64,000 bases of DNA from Prosopocoilus inquinatus (GCA_036172665.1 CM069877.1:16455001-16519000); one strand, 5' to 3'. Shown: positions 10,715 through 24,344, numbered from the stretch's first letter. The notes: generated from the sequence alone by a model not told the origin. Made by a program: numbers and translations.

Positions 10715-13316
10715 GAAATCCTAAATCCTAATTTATCCATAAATTAAACTTATAAAATATAAATGAATGCTATAATTATAAAGAATTATTCCTACAAGCA
10801 AAATATAAAACTATCTAACTAAAATTAGTTAACAATATCCGTTATTGACAACAGGAATTAACAATTATCTAATAAATAACGCAGCAATATGTTATCGCCT
10901 ACCTAATAACGTAAAATTTCGAATGGTTTAATGAGTTACTTTATTCTGTAAACCACAAAAACATAAAAAAAATATTGTAGGGTTTCCCTGCCTTCACTCG
11001 GGGATTCCCTGATTTTAAAGTTGTATGTCGTACAGCGTTTTTGGTTATACTTTAAATGGTATCTACATACTTTATTACCGCTGGAATTTACTAAAAAAGG
11101 AAACAAATGACGATCGGATTGTCATTTTAAATGGAACACCAGTATATCTTCTCGAATTAAGAATGATATTTTATATAGTTTACCTATATTTGGTTTCATA
11201 TTTTTCAATTTACTTCAGTAAGCTTTGGATCAATAGGAATTTTATTATATGTGACGAGAGTTAATTATAATTAAAAAAAAAAACTATTAATACATAAGAC
11301 AAAATGGGTCATTGGTATCGATTTTCTCAATATCGCCTTATCTATTAATTATAAAAGAAAATTTCTTATGCAAAAAGTTACTATAACGATTACTATATCA
11401 ACAAATTATTTTCACATATACAGCATGTTCCATAAGTGAGTTATCTATCAAGCTTATACTTTTTTAAGTAGAATGTACCAATTTTTATTGCAGATTTCGA
11501 TAGATCTATTAAAAATAAGCATTTTTTTTTATTCAATAACTATGGTCCTAAATCGAAGTATTCGCAATCCACATTATTATAAATAATCCGAGAATTTAAG
11601 TTCGTTATAAGAACTTGTTACAGCTGAAATTAACTAATTGCTGATGTTTTAACAAAGAAATTCAAAGTGTAATTTTCGTCTAATGAAACTTGAAGCCTAT
11701 CAATACTTCAATTTATTTTCAACACCTAATCAATATACAACGCTAATGACTTTTTTATTGAAAATGTTTTAGACCTTAGTATTACTTAATTTTCTTAAAT
11801 TCAACCAATTACGATTGAATATTAAAAAAAAAAAATAAGTGTTTCCAAAAAACGGCTAGAAATCATTAGCAGATATTCAACAGTTTCTAAGACATCGACT
11901 AAATTAAAAAATAAATAAATAAATTGAAGGATTAATAGAGTTAAATTTTCAAGAGATGAGAATTCCATTTTGAAGTTTTTTATTTTTTAACTTTAGCAAT
12001 TAATTAATTTCTGAACTTATATTCTCGGATTATTATTAATACTTCGTTGAGATTTGATGGATAAACGTAATTTCCATTTTTTTATTTTCTTGAAATAGGG
12101 TTCTCGTGAATTGTTGTAATTGCAAGTGCTGATATATTGAAAACAGTAAGTTTTAGGCCAATGCAAGTTCCATATATTAGAAACAGAATTCAGTGTGCTA
12201 TTCGAATGTGTTAAAATATACAAAAAAATTAAAATGGATAACCAGAATTATATGGATATTATTGAAGCATATTTTTATAAATACTGCAGCTGACTGGAGA
12301 CTTTACAGAAATAGTTTTCCTAACAAATTACAACCAAATGCCGATAAATAAATAAATAAAAATAAATACAAAAAATAAATTTAAAAAAATTAAAAAATAA
12401 ATAAATTGTAATGTAGATGTATTCAGAAACAAAATTTGTAATAGAAGAAGCACAGAAAAATATAATATAATATATAATATAATTAAAAAAAATAAGTTGG
12501 GTGCGGTCTGTCAAAAAATAGGCGTTAAAAGAAATTGTTTGCAGGTGAGGTTAAAATGTTTTTAAAGCAATTTTGTTTGACGTATCATTTCTTAAAATCG
12601 AATAAAAAATGAGGAAGTTACAGCATCAAAGGTTTTTCATATTCCACCCGGTATAGTCTTTAAGTTCACAATTTGTTCAATTAAAGACTGAAATCTAAAC
12701 TTCACTAATGCGAACAGATGCGATAATAAAAACAATTCTAGTTTTTTGTGTTCAAAGCTTCAAGGCATGACTGTAAGTTTTTTACATGAGTGAAAACAAT
12801 GAGTGATTGTTCATTAACTAAATTAATAAAATAAGAAATCTTAAACAAGAATAAAACATATAAATGATTCGAATTTAAAATGTCGCACTTTACAAAGTGG
12901 TAAAATTTCACATAATATCTAAGGCTACTAATTATTATACTGAGAAATGAAAGCACTAAAAAAAGATAAATAAATTCAAGGAACGAACGGTTAATTCATC
13001 TTAACAATTATTAGTAAATACCAAAAAATTACATTAAATTAAAAAATTATGTAAATCTTTGTATATAAGAAGTAAGTCAGAATGAAATGATATGAATGAA
13101 TACTAACAATAAACTGACCTTTTGTGGAACTGAAAATTTCGAGTTACTAAAAAAAAGAATAAAATTATTTTATAATTCAAGTCGAAATTTCAATTCTAGT
13201 AATTTTAGTTTATAAAAATAAAAAAAAAAAACATTTTCATTCACTTTAACTGTATAATATAATTTTAAACTAGGCACATTATAAATAATTATTGGAAATT
13301 AAGCAAAAAGAAACAC

Positions 13317-13763
13317 CTTTCGTGAAATTTTCTCCGTATGTCCTAGCCGACGGAAAACGGAAACATAGGTACAGTCGTATAGTGACACAAAGTCCTCTAA
13401 AGATATAGCGTGTTCGACTGATATTAATTCTAAACCTTTTAATACTAACTATTTATTTTATAAATATTCTTGTAAAGTAGCGATTAAGCAGAAAATTAAG
13501 CTGTGGAACATAAAATTTCATTAAATATCAAAGCCTGTGGTGTATAAGAAAAACATTTCGTTCTCTGTTTCACACTTTACATTTCCAAAAACACAAAATT
13601 AATATGTAGTTATTTTATTTTATTAAAACGTGAGATTAACCAGGAAAAACCAAAAATCGAAATTTATCGTCCTACCTTCCCAATTATCTGGACGCCTGGA
13701 GTAGCCACGGCTTTTCCAATAAGCTTCGTGATTGGGGTTCTTTTGATTCGCATAGTTATCCAT
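13317..13763 (-). CDS. Candidate small spliced gene in tandem copy A (exons 1 and 2)
   Basis: I do not recognise the family. On the - strand, ATG at 13763 opens an 88-nt exon (13763-13676) that contains the peptide NPNHEAYWKSRGY and ends GAAG at a GTAGGA donor. After a 258-bp intron, ATATCAG leads into a 101-nt exon (13417-13317) in the matching phase (the split codon becomes Val). That exon encodes EHAISLEDFVSLYDC onward and ends CGAAAG at a GTGTTT donor. A possible last exon is 10355-10332: ACAACAG, then GAGAGGATTTCC, ending in TGA, which would give a protein of about 70 residues. The copy B peptide differs by two residue changes (Arg/Lys and His/Tyr) and no stops. The exon-intron logic and conserved frame support a gene; function is unknown. 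A transcript would settle it. Confidence 0.5.
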
Positions 13764-13906
13764 TTTATCTTTGTTTTTATCTATTTTAAAAGGAAAACCA
13801 CTTTGGAATTAGTATACTATAACCGCACCCTTTGTATCACAACGCACTATCTATCGTATTCGCGTACACTGTTATACTTCGAAGGTTAGGCTTTCGCCAA
13901 TATTTA

Positions 13907-16900
13907 TATCTGAATTTAACGTTCGGGGAAGTCCTTTCTTGCAGCGTAAGAAATGTGCATTTTTGAAGAAGAACGATAAATTATCTTTAAAATATTCACG
14001 TTTCAAATTAAGTCAGAACAGCTTTACTCAAAAAGCTCCAAAACAGGAAAATATTTTTCAAAATGTTTTAGAGACTAATGGTGCTGAAAATATTTATTTT
14101 TGCATAAACATTAAGCCAATTATGTTTATATGTATGCATCACCCGTTCGGGGAAATCCTCTCCTGTTGTAAAAAAAAGAAATACTACATTCGAACATAAG
14201 CAATTGTTAAAATGCTAGAACATTGAAAGATTATAATCTAGAAAAACGAGCAAAATTATATCTATAAGATACATGATTACATTTTCAAGTATGTTTTCAT
14301 GTTGTGTGTGTGTGTATATAGAAATCTATTTTTAATAGAAAAATTAATGTTCGAAATAGATTATTTCTAAAATTCCTAAATTTGTAAAATGGGTCCATTG
14401 CTGTTTGTAGTCGTAATGCCAGAAGCAGGAAAAAAGGCTTCGTCAGACTTCAATAATTTTATTTGTGCACAAATAAAATTATTGTAGTCTGACGACGCAG
14501 TTTTTTTTCCTGCTTCTGAAATCCTAAATCCTAATTTATCCATAAATTAAACTTATAAAATATAAATGAATGCTATAATTATAAAGAATTATTCCTACAA
14601 GCAAAATATAAAACCATCTAACTAAAATTAGTTAACAATATCCGTTAGTGACAACAGGAATTAACAATTATCTAATAAATAACGCAGCAATATGTTATCG
14701 CCTATCTAATAACGTAAAATTTCGAATGGTTTAATGAGTTACTTTATTCTGTAAACCACAAAAACATAAAAAAATATTGTAGGGTTTCCCTACCTTCACT
14801 CGGGGATTTCCTGATTTTAAAGTTGTATGTCGTACAGCGTTTTTGGTTATACTTTAAATGGTATCTACATACTTTATTACCGCTGGAATTTACTAAAAAA
14901 GGAAACAAATGACGATCGGATTGTCATTTTAAATGGAACACCAGTATATCTTCTCGAATTAAGAATGATGTTTTATGTAGTTTACCTATATTTGGTTTCA
15001 TATTTTTCAATTTACTTCAGTAAGCTTTGGATCAATAGGAATTTTATTATATGTGACGAGAGTTAATTATAATTAAAAAAAAAACTATTAATACATAAGA
15101 CAAAATGGGTCATTGGTATCGATTTTCTCAATATCGCCTTATCTATTAATTATAAAAGAAAATTTCTTATGCAAAAAGTTACTATAACGATTACTATATC
15201 AACAAATTATTTGCACATATACAGCATGTTCCATAAGTGAGTTATCTATCAAGCTTATACTTTTTTAAGTAGAATGTACCAATTTTTATTGCAGATTTCG
15301 ATAGATCTATTAAAAATAAGCATTTTTTTATTCAATAACTATGGTCCTAAATCGAAGTATTCGCAATCCACATTATTATAAATAATCCGAGAATTTAAGT
15401 TCGTTATAAGAACTTGTTACAGCTGAAATTAACTAATTGCTGATGTTTTAACAAAGAAATTCAAAGTGTAATTTTCGTCTAATGAAACTTGAAGCCTATC
15501 AATACTTCAATTTATTTTCAACACCTAATCAATATACAACGCTAATAATTTTTTTATTGAAAATGTTTTAGACCTTAGTATTACTTAATTTTCTTAAATT
15601 CAACCAAATACGATTGAATATTAAAAAAAAAATAAGTGTTTCCAAAAATCAGCTAGAAATCATTAGCAGATATTCAACAGTTTCTAAGACATCGACTAAA
15701 TTAAAAAATAAATAAATAAATTGAAGGATTAATAGAGTTAAATTTTCATGAGATGAGAATTCCATTTTGAAGTTTTTTATTTTTTAACTTTAGCAATTAG
15801 TTAATTTCTGTACTTATATTCTCGGATTATTATTAATACTTCGTTGAGATTTGATGGATAAACGTAATTTCCATTTTTTTATTTTCTTGAAATAGGGTTG
15901 TCGTGAATTGTTGTAATTGCAAGTGCTGATATATTGAAAACAATAAGTTTTAGGCCAATGCAAGTTCCATATATTAGAAACAGAATTCAGTGTGCTATTC
16001 AAATGTGTTAAAATATACAAAAAAATTAAAATGGATAACCAGAATTATGTGACTTTACAGAAATAGTTTTCCTAACAAATTACAATCAAATGCCGATAAA
16101 TAAAGAAATAAAAATAAATACAAAAATTAAATTAAAAAATAAATAAATTGTAATGTAGATGTATTCAGAAACAAAATTTGTAATAGAAGAAGCACAGAAA
16201 AATATATAGTATAATTTAAAAAAATAAGTTGGGTGCGGTCTGTCAGAAAATAGGCGTTAAAAAGAAATTGTTTGCAGGTGAGGTTAAAATGCTTTTAAAG
16301 CAATTTTGTTTGACGTATCATTTTTTTTAAATCGAATAAAAAATGAAGAAGTTACAGCATGAAAGGTTTTTCATATTCCACCCGGTATAGTCTTTAAGTT
16401 CACAATTTGTTCAATTAAAGATTGAAATCTAAACTTCACTAATGTGAACAGATACGGTAATAAAAACAATTCTAGTCTTTTTGTGTTCAAAGCTTCAAGG
16501 TATGACTGTAAGTTTTTTACATGAGTGAAAACAATGAGTGATTGTTCATTAACTAAATTAATAAAATAAGAAATCTTAAACAAGAATAAAACATAAATGG
16601 TTCGAATTTAAAATGTCGCACTTTACAAGGTGGTAAAATTTCACGTAATATCTAAGACTACTAATTATTATGCTGAGCAATGAAAGCACTAAAAAAAGAT
16701 AAATAAATTCAAGGAACGAACGGTTAATTCATCTTAACAATTATTAGTAAATACCAAAAAATTACATTAAATTAAAAAATTATGTAAATCTTTGTATATA
16801 AGAAGTAAGTCAGAATTAAATGATATGAATGAATACTATAATAAACTGACCTTTTGTGGAACTGAAAATTTCGAATTACTAAAAAAAAAGACTAAAATTA

Positions 16901-17630
16901 TTTTATAATTCAAGTCGAAATTTCAATTCTAGTAATTTTAGTTTATAAAAATAAAAAAACATTTTCATTCACTTTAACTGTATAATATAATTTTAAACTA
17001 GGTACATTATAAATAATTATTGGAAGTTAAGCAAAAAGAAACACCTTTCGTGAAATTTTCTCCGTATATCCTAGCCGACGGAAAACGGAAACATAGGTAC
17101 AGTCGTATAGTGACACAAAGTCCTCTAAAGATATAGCGTGTTCGACTGATATTAATTTTAAACCTTTTAATACTAACTATTTATTTTATAAATATTCTAG
17201 TAAAGTAGCGATTAAGCAGAAAATTAAGCTGTGGAACATAAAATTTCATTAAATATCAAAGCCTGTGGTGTATAAGAAAAACATTTCGTTCTCTGTTTCA
17301 CACTGTACATTTCCAAAAACACAAAATTAATATGTAGTTATTTTATTTTATTAAAACGTGAGATTAACCAGGAAAAACCAAAAATCGAAATTTATCGTCC
17401 TACCTTCCCAATTATCTGGACGCTTGGAGTAGCCACGGCTTTTCCAATAAGCTTCGTGATTGGGGTTCTTTTGATTCGCATAGTTATCCATTTTATCTTT
17501 GTTTTTATCCATTTTAAAAGGAAAACCACTTTGGAATTAGTATACTATAACCGCACCCTTTGTATCACAACGCACTATCTATCGTATTCGCGTACACTGT
17601 TATACTTCGAAGGTTAGGCTTTCGCCAATA
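13907..17630 (-). repeat. Tandem unit copy B (about 3.7 kb)
   Basis: The second full copy starts at the shared junction TATATCTGAATTTAACGTTC. Its offset to copy C is about 3729 bp. Differences from copy A are mostly single bases, poly(A/T) length changes and one ~55-bp deletion near 16049. The near identity indicates recent duplication or ongoing homogenisation. Confidence 0.88.
17045..17491 (-). CDS. Candidate small spliced gene in tandem copy B (exons 1 and 2)
   Basis: This is the paralogue of the copy A model. Exon 1 runs 17491-17404 and exon 2 runs 17145-17045, with the same lengths, phases and splice sites. The predicted peptide differs in exon 1 (SKRP for SRRP) and in exon 2 (GYT for GHT), both conservative. 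The possible third exon is at 14162-14139, and its TGA stop is also conserved. The duplicated promoter side (17500-17640) has no clear TATA box. Function is unknown. Confidence 0.5.
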
Positions 17631-18735
17631 TTTATATCTGAATTTAACGTTCGGGGAAGTCCTTTCTTGCAGCGTAAGAAATGTGCATTTTAGAAGAAGA
17701 ACGATAAATTATCTTTAAAATATTCACGTTTCAAATTAAGTCAGACCAGCTTTACTCAAAAAGCTCCAAAACAGGAAAACATTTTTCAAAATGGTTTAGA
17801 GACTAATGGTGCTGAAAATATTTATTTTTGCATAAACATTAAGCCAATTATGTTTATATATATGCATCACCCGTTCGGGGAAATCCTCTCCTGTTGTAAA
17901 AAAAAGAAATACTACATTCGAACATAAGCAATTGTTAAAATGCTAGAACATTGAAAGATTATAATCTAGAAAAAAGAACAAAATTATATCTATAAGATAC
18001 ATGATTACATTTTCAAGTATGTTTTCATGTTGTGTGTGTGTGTATGTAGAAATCTATTTTTAATAGAAAAATTAATGTTCGAAATAGATTATTTCCAAAA
18101 TTCCTAAATTTGTAAAAGGGGTCCATTGCTGTTTGTAGTCGTAATGCCAGAAGCAGGAAAAAGGCTTCGTCAGACTTCAATAATTTTATTTGTGCACAAA
18201 TAAAATTATTTTAGTCTGACAACGCAGCTTTTTTTCCTGCTTCTAAAATCCTAAATTCTAATTTATCCTTAAATTAAACTTATAAAATATAAATGAATGC
18301 TATAATTATAAATAATTATTCCTACAAGCAAAATATTATCTTAATAGTTAACAATATCCTTTATTGACAACAGGAATTAATAATTATGTAATAAATAACG
18401 CAGCAATATATTATCGCCTATCTAATAACGTAAAATTTCGAATGATTTAATGAGTTACTTTAATCTGTAAAACACAAAAATAAAAAAAAATTTGTAGGGT
18501 TTCCCTACCTTTACTGGGGTTTCCCTGATTTTAAAGTTGTATGTCGTACAGGGTTTTTGGTTATACTTTGTAGGGTACCTACAAACTTTATTATCGCGGG
18601 AATTTACTAAAAACAGAAAACAAATGACGACCGGAAACGTAACAAATGAGTAACGATTTTGTTATTTTAAATGGAACAATTTTCTCAATATCACCTTAAC
18701 TATTAATTATAAAAGAAAATTTCTTATACAAATAT
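17631..18735 (-). repeat. Tandem unit copy C, truncated
   Basis: The copy begins at the same junction sequence, keeps the hairpin (18149-18244) and the older repeat start, then stops at about 18735 in an AT-rich (ATATAT) stretch. It lacks the region holding exons 1 and 2. It is more diverged than A and B. Confidence 0.8.
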
Positions 18736-18767
18736 ATATATATTATATATATTATATAGTTATTTAT

Positions 18768-19090
18768 ATATGAATTTAACGTTCGGGGAAGTCCTTTCTT
18801 GCAGCGTAAGAAATGTGCATTTTAGAAGAAGAACGATAAATTATCTTTAAAATATTAACGTTTCAAAATAAGTCAGACCAACTTTACTCAAAAAGCTCCA
18901 AAACAGGAAAATATTTTTCAAATGTTTTAGAGACTAATGGTACTGAAAATATTTAATTTTGCATAAACATTAAGCCAATTATGTTTATATGTATGTATCA
19001 CCCGTTCGGGGAAATCCTCTCCTTTTGTAAAAAAAAGGAAATACTACATTCGAACGTAAGCAATTATATCTATAAGATATATGATTAACA
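18768..19090 (-). repeat. Tandem unit copy D, short fragment
   Basis: The unit junction appears a third time at 18772 (GAATTTAACGTTCGGGGAAG), and similarity continues for about 315 bp before unrelated sequence starts at about 19090. Confidence 0.8.
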
Positions 19091-19330
19091 ACATTTTTAC
19101 CTCTTTTCGTTTTACCCTAATGGCCATTTACACAAGTAGTTACACACAACGATGTTAAAATTTCAAGGAATAAAAGTAACTTCAAGAGGAAAATAAATTT
19201 CCTCTGATATAAAAGCATATTAATCGTAAATAATGCATGTGTTTATTACAATCTCTTTTTTGCAGAATTGAAATACTTGTCAACTCAGTTTTGTTGAAGT
19301 AATATGTACCTAATCAAATCTGAAACATGT

Positions 19331-21450
19331 TCATCATCATCGTCATCTTTATTTGTCATAGCTTGTCGCAAATGACATTGACATCGTCAAGTTAAAAACT
19401 ACATTACAATACACAAATACATAAGTAGTATACAAATAAATAATAATAATAGTTTCAACACATCTTTCTAGATCACTCCAGTACTTCGTTTATATCGTAC
19501 AAGCAGTTCAAAGTAAAGTATTGATTTGCAATTTTTTTTAAATTCTGAGAGCAGAGAGATTTCTCTCATTTCCGCAGGCAAGCGATTAAAAGCCTTTAAA
19601 CATATGTACAAAAGGCTATTTTCAAAAAAAAGCGGTTCTATGCATTGGCAGACTAATAACATTTGCATTTCTGGTTGGATGACTAGTATTGATGTCACGG
19701 TTTAGAATGAAAGACGGTAAGGGTTTTCTGCAATAAACAACACATTCATAAGCAATTAGGGTAGGAAGGGACATTATCTTATTTCGGATGAAGACCGGCC
19801 TACAGGATTCCAATCTATCAAGAGAAAATATGCATCTAATAATCCTTTTTTGTAGTATAAAAGCTCTTCTGAAATTCGAAGATTTACCCCAAAAAATAAT
19901 ACCATATTTTAGACGAGATAGTATATGTGCGTTATAGAAAGTAAGTAAAGATTTAACATGGACAGATAGTTTTATCTTTCTCAAAGCGAATAATGACGAC
20001 GAAAGCTTCTTACAAAGATCATCAATGTGAGCTTCGGAACAGAGAGAATTGTCTAAAATACATGCAAGAAATGAAGTTTGAGTTTGTAAATGAAGTGTTG
20101 AACAATGTAACCGAACAGAAACACTAACATCGCGAAGTTTATGGAAAGGATCGAACTGTATTATACTCGGTTTTTGACTATTCAATTTTAGACAGTTTTT
20201 ATCACACCAGGCTGACATTTTAGAAACATAAGAGGTGCCGAAATAAGAAAGTTCACTTATAGAATCAGCTGAAAAGGCAATAGATGTATCATCAGCAAAC
20301 TGATAGATACTGTCATTCGGAAAACCACAATGTAAATCGTTTACGTATAAAATAAATAAAAGCGGTCCAAGTACAGAACCTTGCGGAATGCCTTGTCTAA
20401 TAGTACTTGCCTGAGAAATCTTAGAAGTATTATTTTGGGAAACACATACATGTTGATGCCTATCTGAGAGGTAGGATTCAAACCACTGCAGCCAGTACCT
20501 CGGACACCGTACAAAGAGGGTTTTCGTAGAAGTAACGTATGACTAACAGTGTCGAAAGCTTGACTCAAATCAAAATATATGCCAGTTATAATTTTTTTCC
20601 CATCTATTTGCTTATAAATTTCGTTAAGATAATTATATACCGCATCTATTGTAGATTTCGTACGCATGAACCCATATTGGTTGGTGATAATTATAGAGTA
20701 CTTTTCAAAGTAACTAATTAATCGTTTGTACATTACTTTTTCGAATATTTTTGAAAAGCACGATACAATTGATTTTGGTCGATATTGACTAACTAAATGT
20801 CTGTTTCCTTTTTTGAAGACCGGAATGACTTTAGCGAATTTTAATAGAGAGGGAAAAACACCGGAAGAAAGTGACTGATTGACAAAGAAATGAAGAGGTT
20901 CTACAATTAAATGAGCAACATGTTTTAAAATATTACATGGTATTTCGTCAATTCCGGATGATGTTTTGATGCATATGGACTTAATAATACTGTGCACCTC
21001 TTCACTGTCTGTAGGATAAGCAAAGAAAGTATTTGATTGTTCACAAATATTAATACCTGCACCAACGTTGGGTGCACTACCTTTTGATATTAACGTTTCA
21101 AAGGGTTCTTTAAATATTTCAGTCAGTAATGAGGGGTCACTAATTAATTTATCTTCGACCATTATTTGTATGCTGGCATGTTCGTGTGTAGCAGATATTC
21201 CTTTATTTATAATGTTCCACACGCATTTATTTTTATTATCTGAAGATTCAATTAAATTATCGTAGTGGTATTTTTTTGCATCAGAAACACATTTTTTATA
21301 TTTCCTTTTGGCACTATTGTAACACTTAAAAGTAACCACACCCCGCCTGCGGAGATTTGCTAAATCTCTGAGATTATTTTGGGCAGAGCGAATATCTGGT
21401 GTGATCCAATCATCTGTCCATCGCATCATCATCGGGGAAAGGAATTCAGG
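19331..21450 (-). pseudogene. 5'-truncated non-LTR retrotransposon (reverse transcriptase region)
   Basis: Read on the - strand, the element starts within ORF2 at about 21440 (WTDDWITPDIR), past the endonuclease. It shows the RT motifs IPVFKKGNRHLVSQYRP, FDLSQAFDTVSH and, after a frameshift near 20390, GIPQGSVLGPLLF and FADDTS. A further frame (20218-19622) covers the thumb, with KLNSQKP and FYNAHILSRLKYGI, and the last frame ends at 19468. The 3' end is a short GAT-type microsatellite (19331-19347). It belongs to the CR1/Jockey side of non-LTR elements but is a different family from the element at 5.2 kb. At least two frameshifts make it dead. Confidence 0.85.
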
Positions 21451-21679
21451 CCACTTAGTGTTGAACGCTTTTTACGCCGAATGCGACGCTTTTTACGCCG
21501 AATGTACTATTTACTCCTGCTACATTTCTGCGGTCTCCAATGCGATGTATCGAATTGTTATTGAGTGGGTGGGAAAGGAGTACAATGCGAGTGGTCGCAC
21601 GTTACGGGCGAGGCTGAATCAGCCAGAGTACTAAACTTTCGTACCGTTCGCGGAACAAGTGGACTAAATTCTTTTCTCT
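21451..21679. other. No gene; one 19-bp tandem duplication
   Basis: ACGCTTTTTACGCCGAATG occurs twice in succession at 21468-21506. The rest has no recognised feature. Confidence 0.5.
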
Positions 21680-21915
21680 GATGATCATCAATCGCTTGAT
21701 CCATCTATCGCGTCATTGATTCATCGCTTGATCTGTCGCCTCACTGATCCTTCGTTTCATCGATCCATCGCTTCATCAATTCATTGCTTAATTAATGCAT
21801 GGATTCATCGCTTCATTAATTCATTATTGCATCAATTCATCGGTTTATCACGTCATCAACTCGTCGCCTAACCGATTCATCGCATCATAGATTTATCGTT
21901 CCATCAATTTATGTA
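21680..21915. repeat. Degenerate minisatellite (CATCGCTTCATCAATT-like units)
   Basis: About a dozen imperfect copies of a 16-20 bp unit follow one another, with variants such as CATCGCTTGATCCATC, CATCGCTTCATCAATT and CATCGCTTCATTAATT. It is non-coding. The stretch 21916-22260 after it contains a 93-codon open frame of no recognisable family. Confidence 0.65.
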
Positions 21916-22261
21916 CAAATTCGCATATAAAGTGAAGTCATTCAGTTAGCCAGTTTGGTTATTATTATTTTTCAGAGCTTGGTCACGGAAGGGTTAATAA
22001 GCTTTATCGATAAAGTCACGTGTTTTGTGTTTCTAATGAATGGTGAACAACAAACAGAGCATTTCTCCATAGAAAACATGAAACCAAAAAATCTCCCCGT
22101 TTACGTAGGGGGAATCACTGCGCTGTTCAGATTAAGGAATCGTTCGGATTATGGCTATGACTCTTCGCTATTCGGATCGCTGGAGATGTCGTATATTTAC
22201 AATTTTTCACTACTATACAGTTGTACAGATTGTTAAAAACAAATCATAAAGAGAAACAACT

Positions 22262-23345
22262 GAGATGTTTCAAAATAAGACGATTTAACCAAACTTATCT
22301 ATATCCATAATGGTCTCGTTAAGCCGGTATTCTTCTTCAAAGTTCTTGAATAGAAAATTAATTTTTCTTATAACAAAGGAAGGCTGATCCGATTTGGATG
22401 AAATTTGGTGTGGAGGCCCACAAGAAGGAAAGTCATATTTACAGCTGATTTTAGTTACTTGCAGTGAACCGCTAGCGTGAAAAAGATGCTTGCCACAACA
22501 CATGTCTTACTATAACTTTCTTGAGGTTAGGAAGATAACCTTAGTTAATAAATTTTTAGAAGGAAGCACTCAATAGGAAACTTTTTCGTGTCTTTGTAAC
22601 TTTTGATATTCCTTACGGTTTAGTCACAAAATAAGAAAATGTAAGAAATTGCAGCATTTTTTATTGAAAACAGGTATTCTTCACTGCCTTTTAGTTGCCT
22701 AATTTATTTATTTTGAGAAAAAGATATTAATTAATAAACTATATTAAGCATTTGTTTAACTTTAAATTCTAAATTAAAACATTTTATAAAAAAAAAACAC
22801 TTTAGTCATTTAGTTTTTTCTATTTTCTGACCAAACCGTAACAGTTAGCAAAGTTGGCAAAGATACATAAAAGGTTACTAATGAATAACTCTTTCTGAAA
22901 ATAAATTAGTTATACACCTAGAAGGCACTAGAGCAGACTCGTTTTCAATAAGTAACTCTGTACCAATTTTGATTTTCTTATTTTGTGACTAAACCGTAAG
23001 AAATATCAAAAATTACAAAGACACGGAAAAGTTTCCTACCGAATGTTTCTTCCTAAAACATTACTTATTAAAGTTTTCTTCCTAACCTCAAAAAAGTTAT
23101 AGTAAGATATGTGTTGTGGCAACCCTGTTTTTCACACTAACAGTTTAGTGCAAGTAAGTAAAATCACCTGTAAATATAACTTAGCTTCTTGTGGGCCTCC
23201 ATATCAAGTTTCACCCAAATCAGTTCAGCCGTTCCTTTGTTATAAGAAAAATTAATTTTTTCTTCAAGAACTTTGAAGAAGAATACCAGCTTAACGAGAC
23301 CATTATGGATATAGATAAATTGCGTTAAATCGTATTATTTGGAGC
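22262..23345. repeat. 1.1-kb inverted repeat with ~380-bp arms
   Basis: Arm 22262-22648 is mirrored at 22970-23345 with substitutions and small indels. Both arms contain, for example, AACGAGACCATTATGGATAT or its complement and a GTGGGCCTCCA-type segment. The ~320-bp spacer is AT-rich. It has the structure of a foldback-type DNA element or an inverted duplication of one repeat; there is no transposase. Confidence 0.75.
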
Positions 23346-23437
23346 CCAGGAATCTGTGGTTAAGCCATATCCACGGAATTTAGAGACAACCTGTATAAAT
23401 TTACTCCTAATTGCCTATTCTGATTATTTAATTTTAA

Positions 23438-23913
23438 AAGGGACCACACACTTCGTTCAATTAGGGGTATCATTGGTTTTGCTGGCAAAGGAGAACATTT
23501 TTGATGTAATTAAAATTCGGTCCTGCTACAGTTTCACTTGAATCTATGACGTTGTTATGCAACACTGGATTCACCGTCCGTCAACGAGTATTTTCAAGTA
23601 CTTTGCATGTTGCTATAGTTTGTATTTAAACTAAGAGGAGTGACAGTTGACGCCCTGCTGAAGGTTGAATGACACTGTAAAACTAAATCATAAATTAATT
23701 AGACTTGTTTAGAAAATCTGCAAATTCTTAAAGCAACCAGTTTTAGCAACAAATTTGCTTACTGGTTTAAAACTCACTGAAACTGTCACATGAATTGTAC
23801 AAAACGGATTTTGCACCGTACCGTTTTCTTCTCCACACATAGGATTTCTAGCACGTTTTCGGACAGGTCCGCGCGGACTAATTCGCGCGAATTGAACGAA
23901 GTGTGTGGTCCCC
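23438..23913. mobile_element. MITE with TTAA flanks (possibly piggyBac-like)
   Basis: Both ends carry GGGACCACACACTTCGTTCA in opposite orientation (about 24 bp of terminal inverted repeat). Each end is directly flanked by TTAA (23434-23437 and 23914-23917), the target of piggyBac-type elements. It is 476 bp long with no coding capacity. One-base uncertainty at the left end keeps the class tentative. Confidence 0.6.
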
Positions 23914-23938
23914 TTAACAGTTCGGGGCAGGGACGGCT

Positions 23939-24279
23939 GGTGCACGGAAAAAATTGTACAGTAAAATTTACTACAGTTGTGATAACTGCACGATTGTAGA
24001 TAATATTTTTGTAAATTGTAATTCATAATAAAATAATGTGCAGTAAAAGATAAAATAATTTTGTAGTATGTAGATTACAGGAAAATATTACGTTTTTACA
24101 TAAATTTCAACTGCATGTATTAAAAATCCTTGTTCATTGTAATAAAATGTATTGTAAATGTTAGCAGTAAAATTTTAGAACATTTTTCTACAGAAATGTA
24201 GTTGTCACAAACTTATTGTAATTTAAAATAAAAATTAGTGCATCTGCAGTACATTTTATTCAATTTTTTTTCGGTGTGC
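23939..24279. mobile_element. MITE-like element, ~340 bp
   Basis: The left end GTGCACGGAAAAAATTG and the right end (complement of TGCACACCGAAAAAAAATTG) form imperfect terminal inverted repeats, continuing into a second matched block ending CTACAG/CTGCAG. A related sequence appears near 55974. No coding sequence. Confidence 0.5.
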
Positions 24280-24344
24280 ATATCATATTTGCCGACTCGC
24301 ACCAGTAATACTGTCACTGATATTAGAATTCCCTGAATCGGAAT

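Larger units (their letters stand above)
10183..13906 (-). repeat. Tandem unit copy A (about 3.7 kb)
   Basis: Copy A aligns base for base with copy B at an offset of about 3805 bp and very high identity, with small indels. The unit contains a candidate three-exon gene on the - strand, a ~97-bp hairpin (10618-10714), a TG microsatellite (10488-10516) and an older interspersed repeat (about 11025-11570) that also occurs diverged at 49275-49390 and 50500-50670. The remainder is AT-rich, and apart from the spliced candidate no open frame in it looks protein-like. Confidence 0.85.

Noticed and set aside
11025..11264. 79-codon open frame repeated at 14827-15066
   Set aside because: It is conserved only because the whole unit is duplicated. 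The composition is AT-driven and the same DNA occurs as a diverged, interrupted repeat at 50.5 kb.
21955..22236. 93-codon + strand open frame as a gene
   Set aside because: There is no recognisable domain, splice context or conservation evidence, and it sits between a minisatellite and an inverted repeat.
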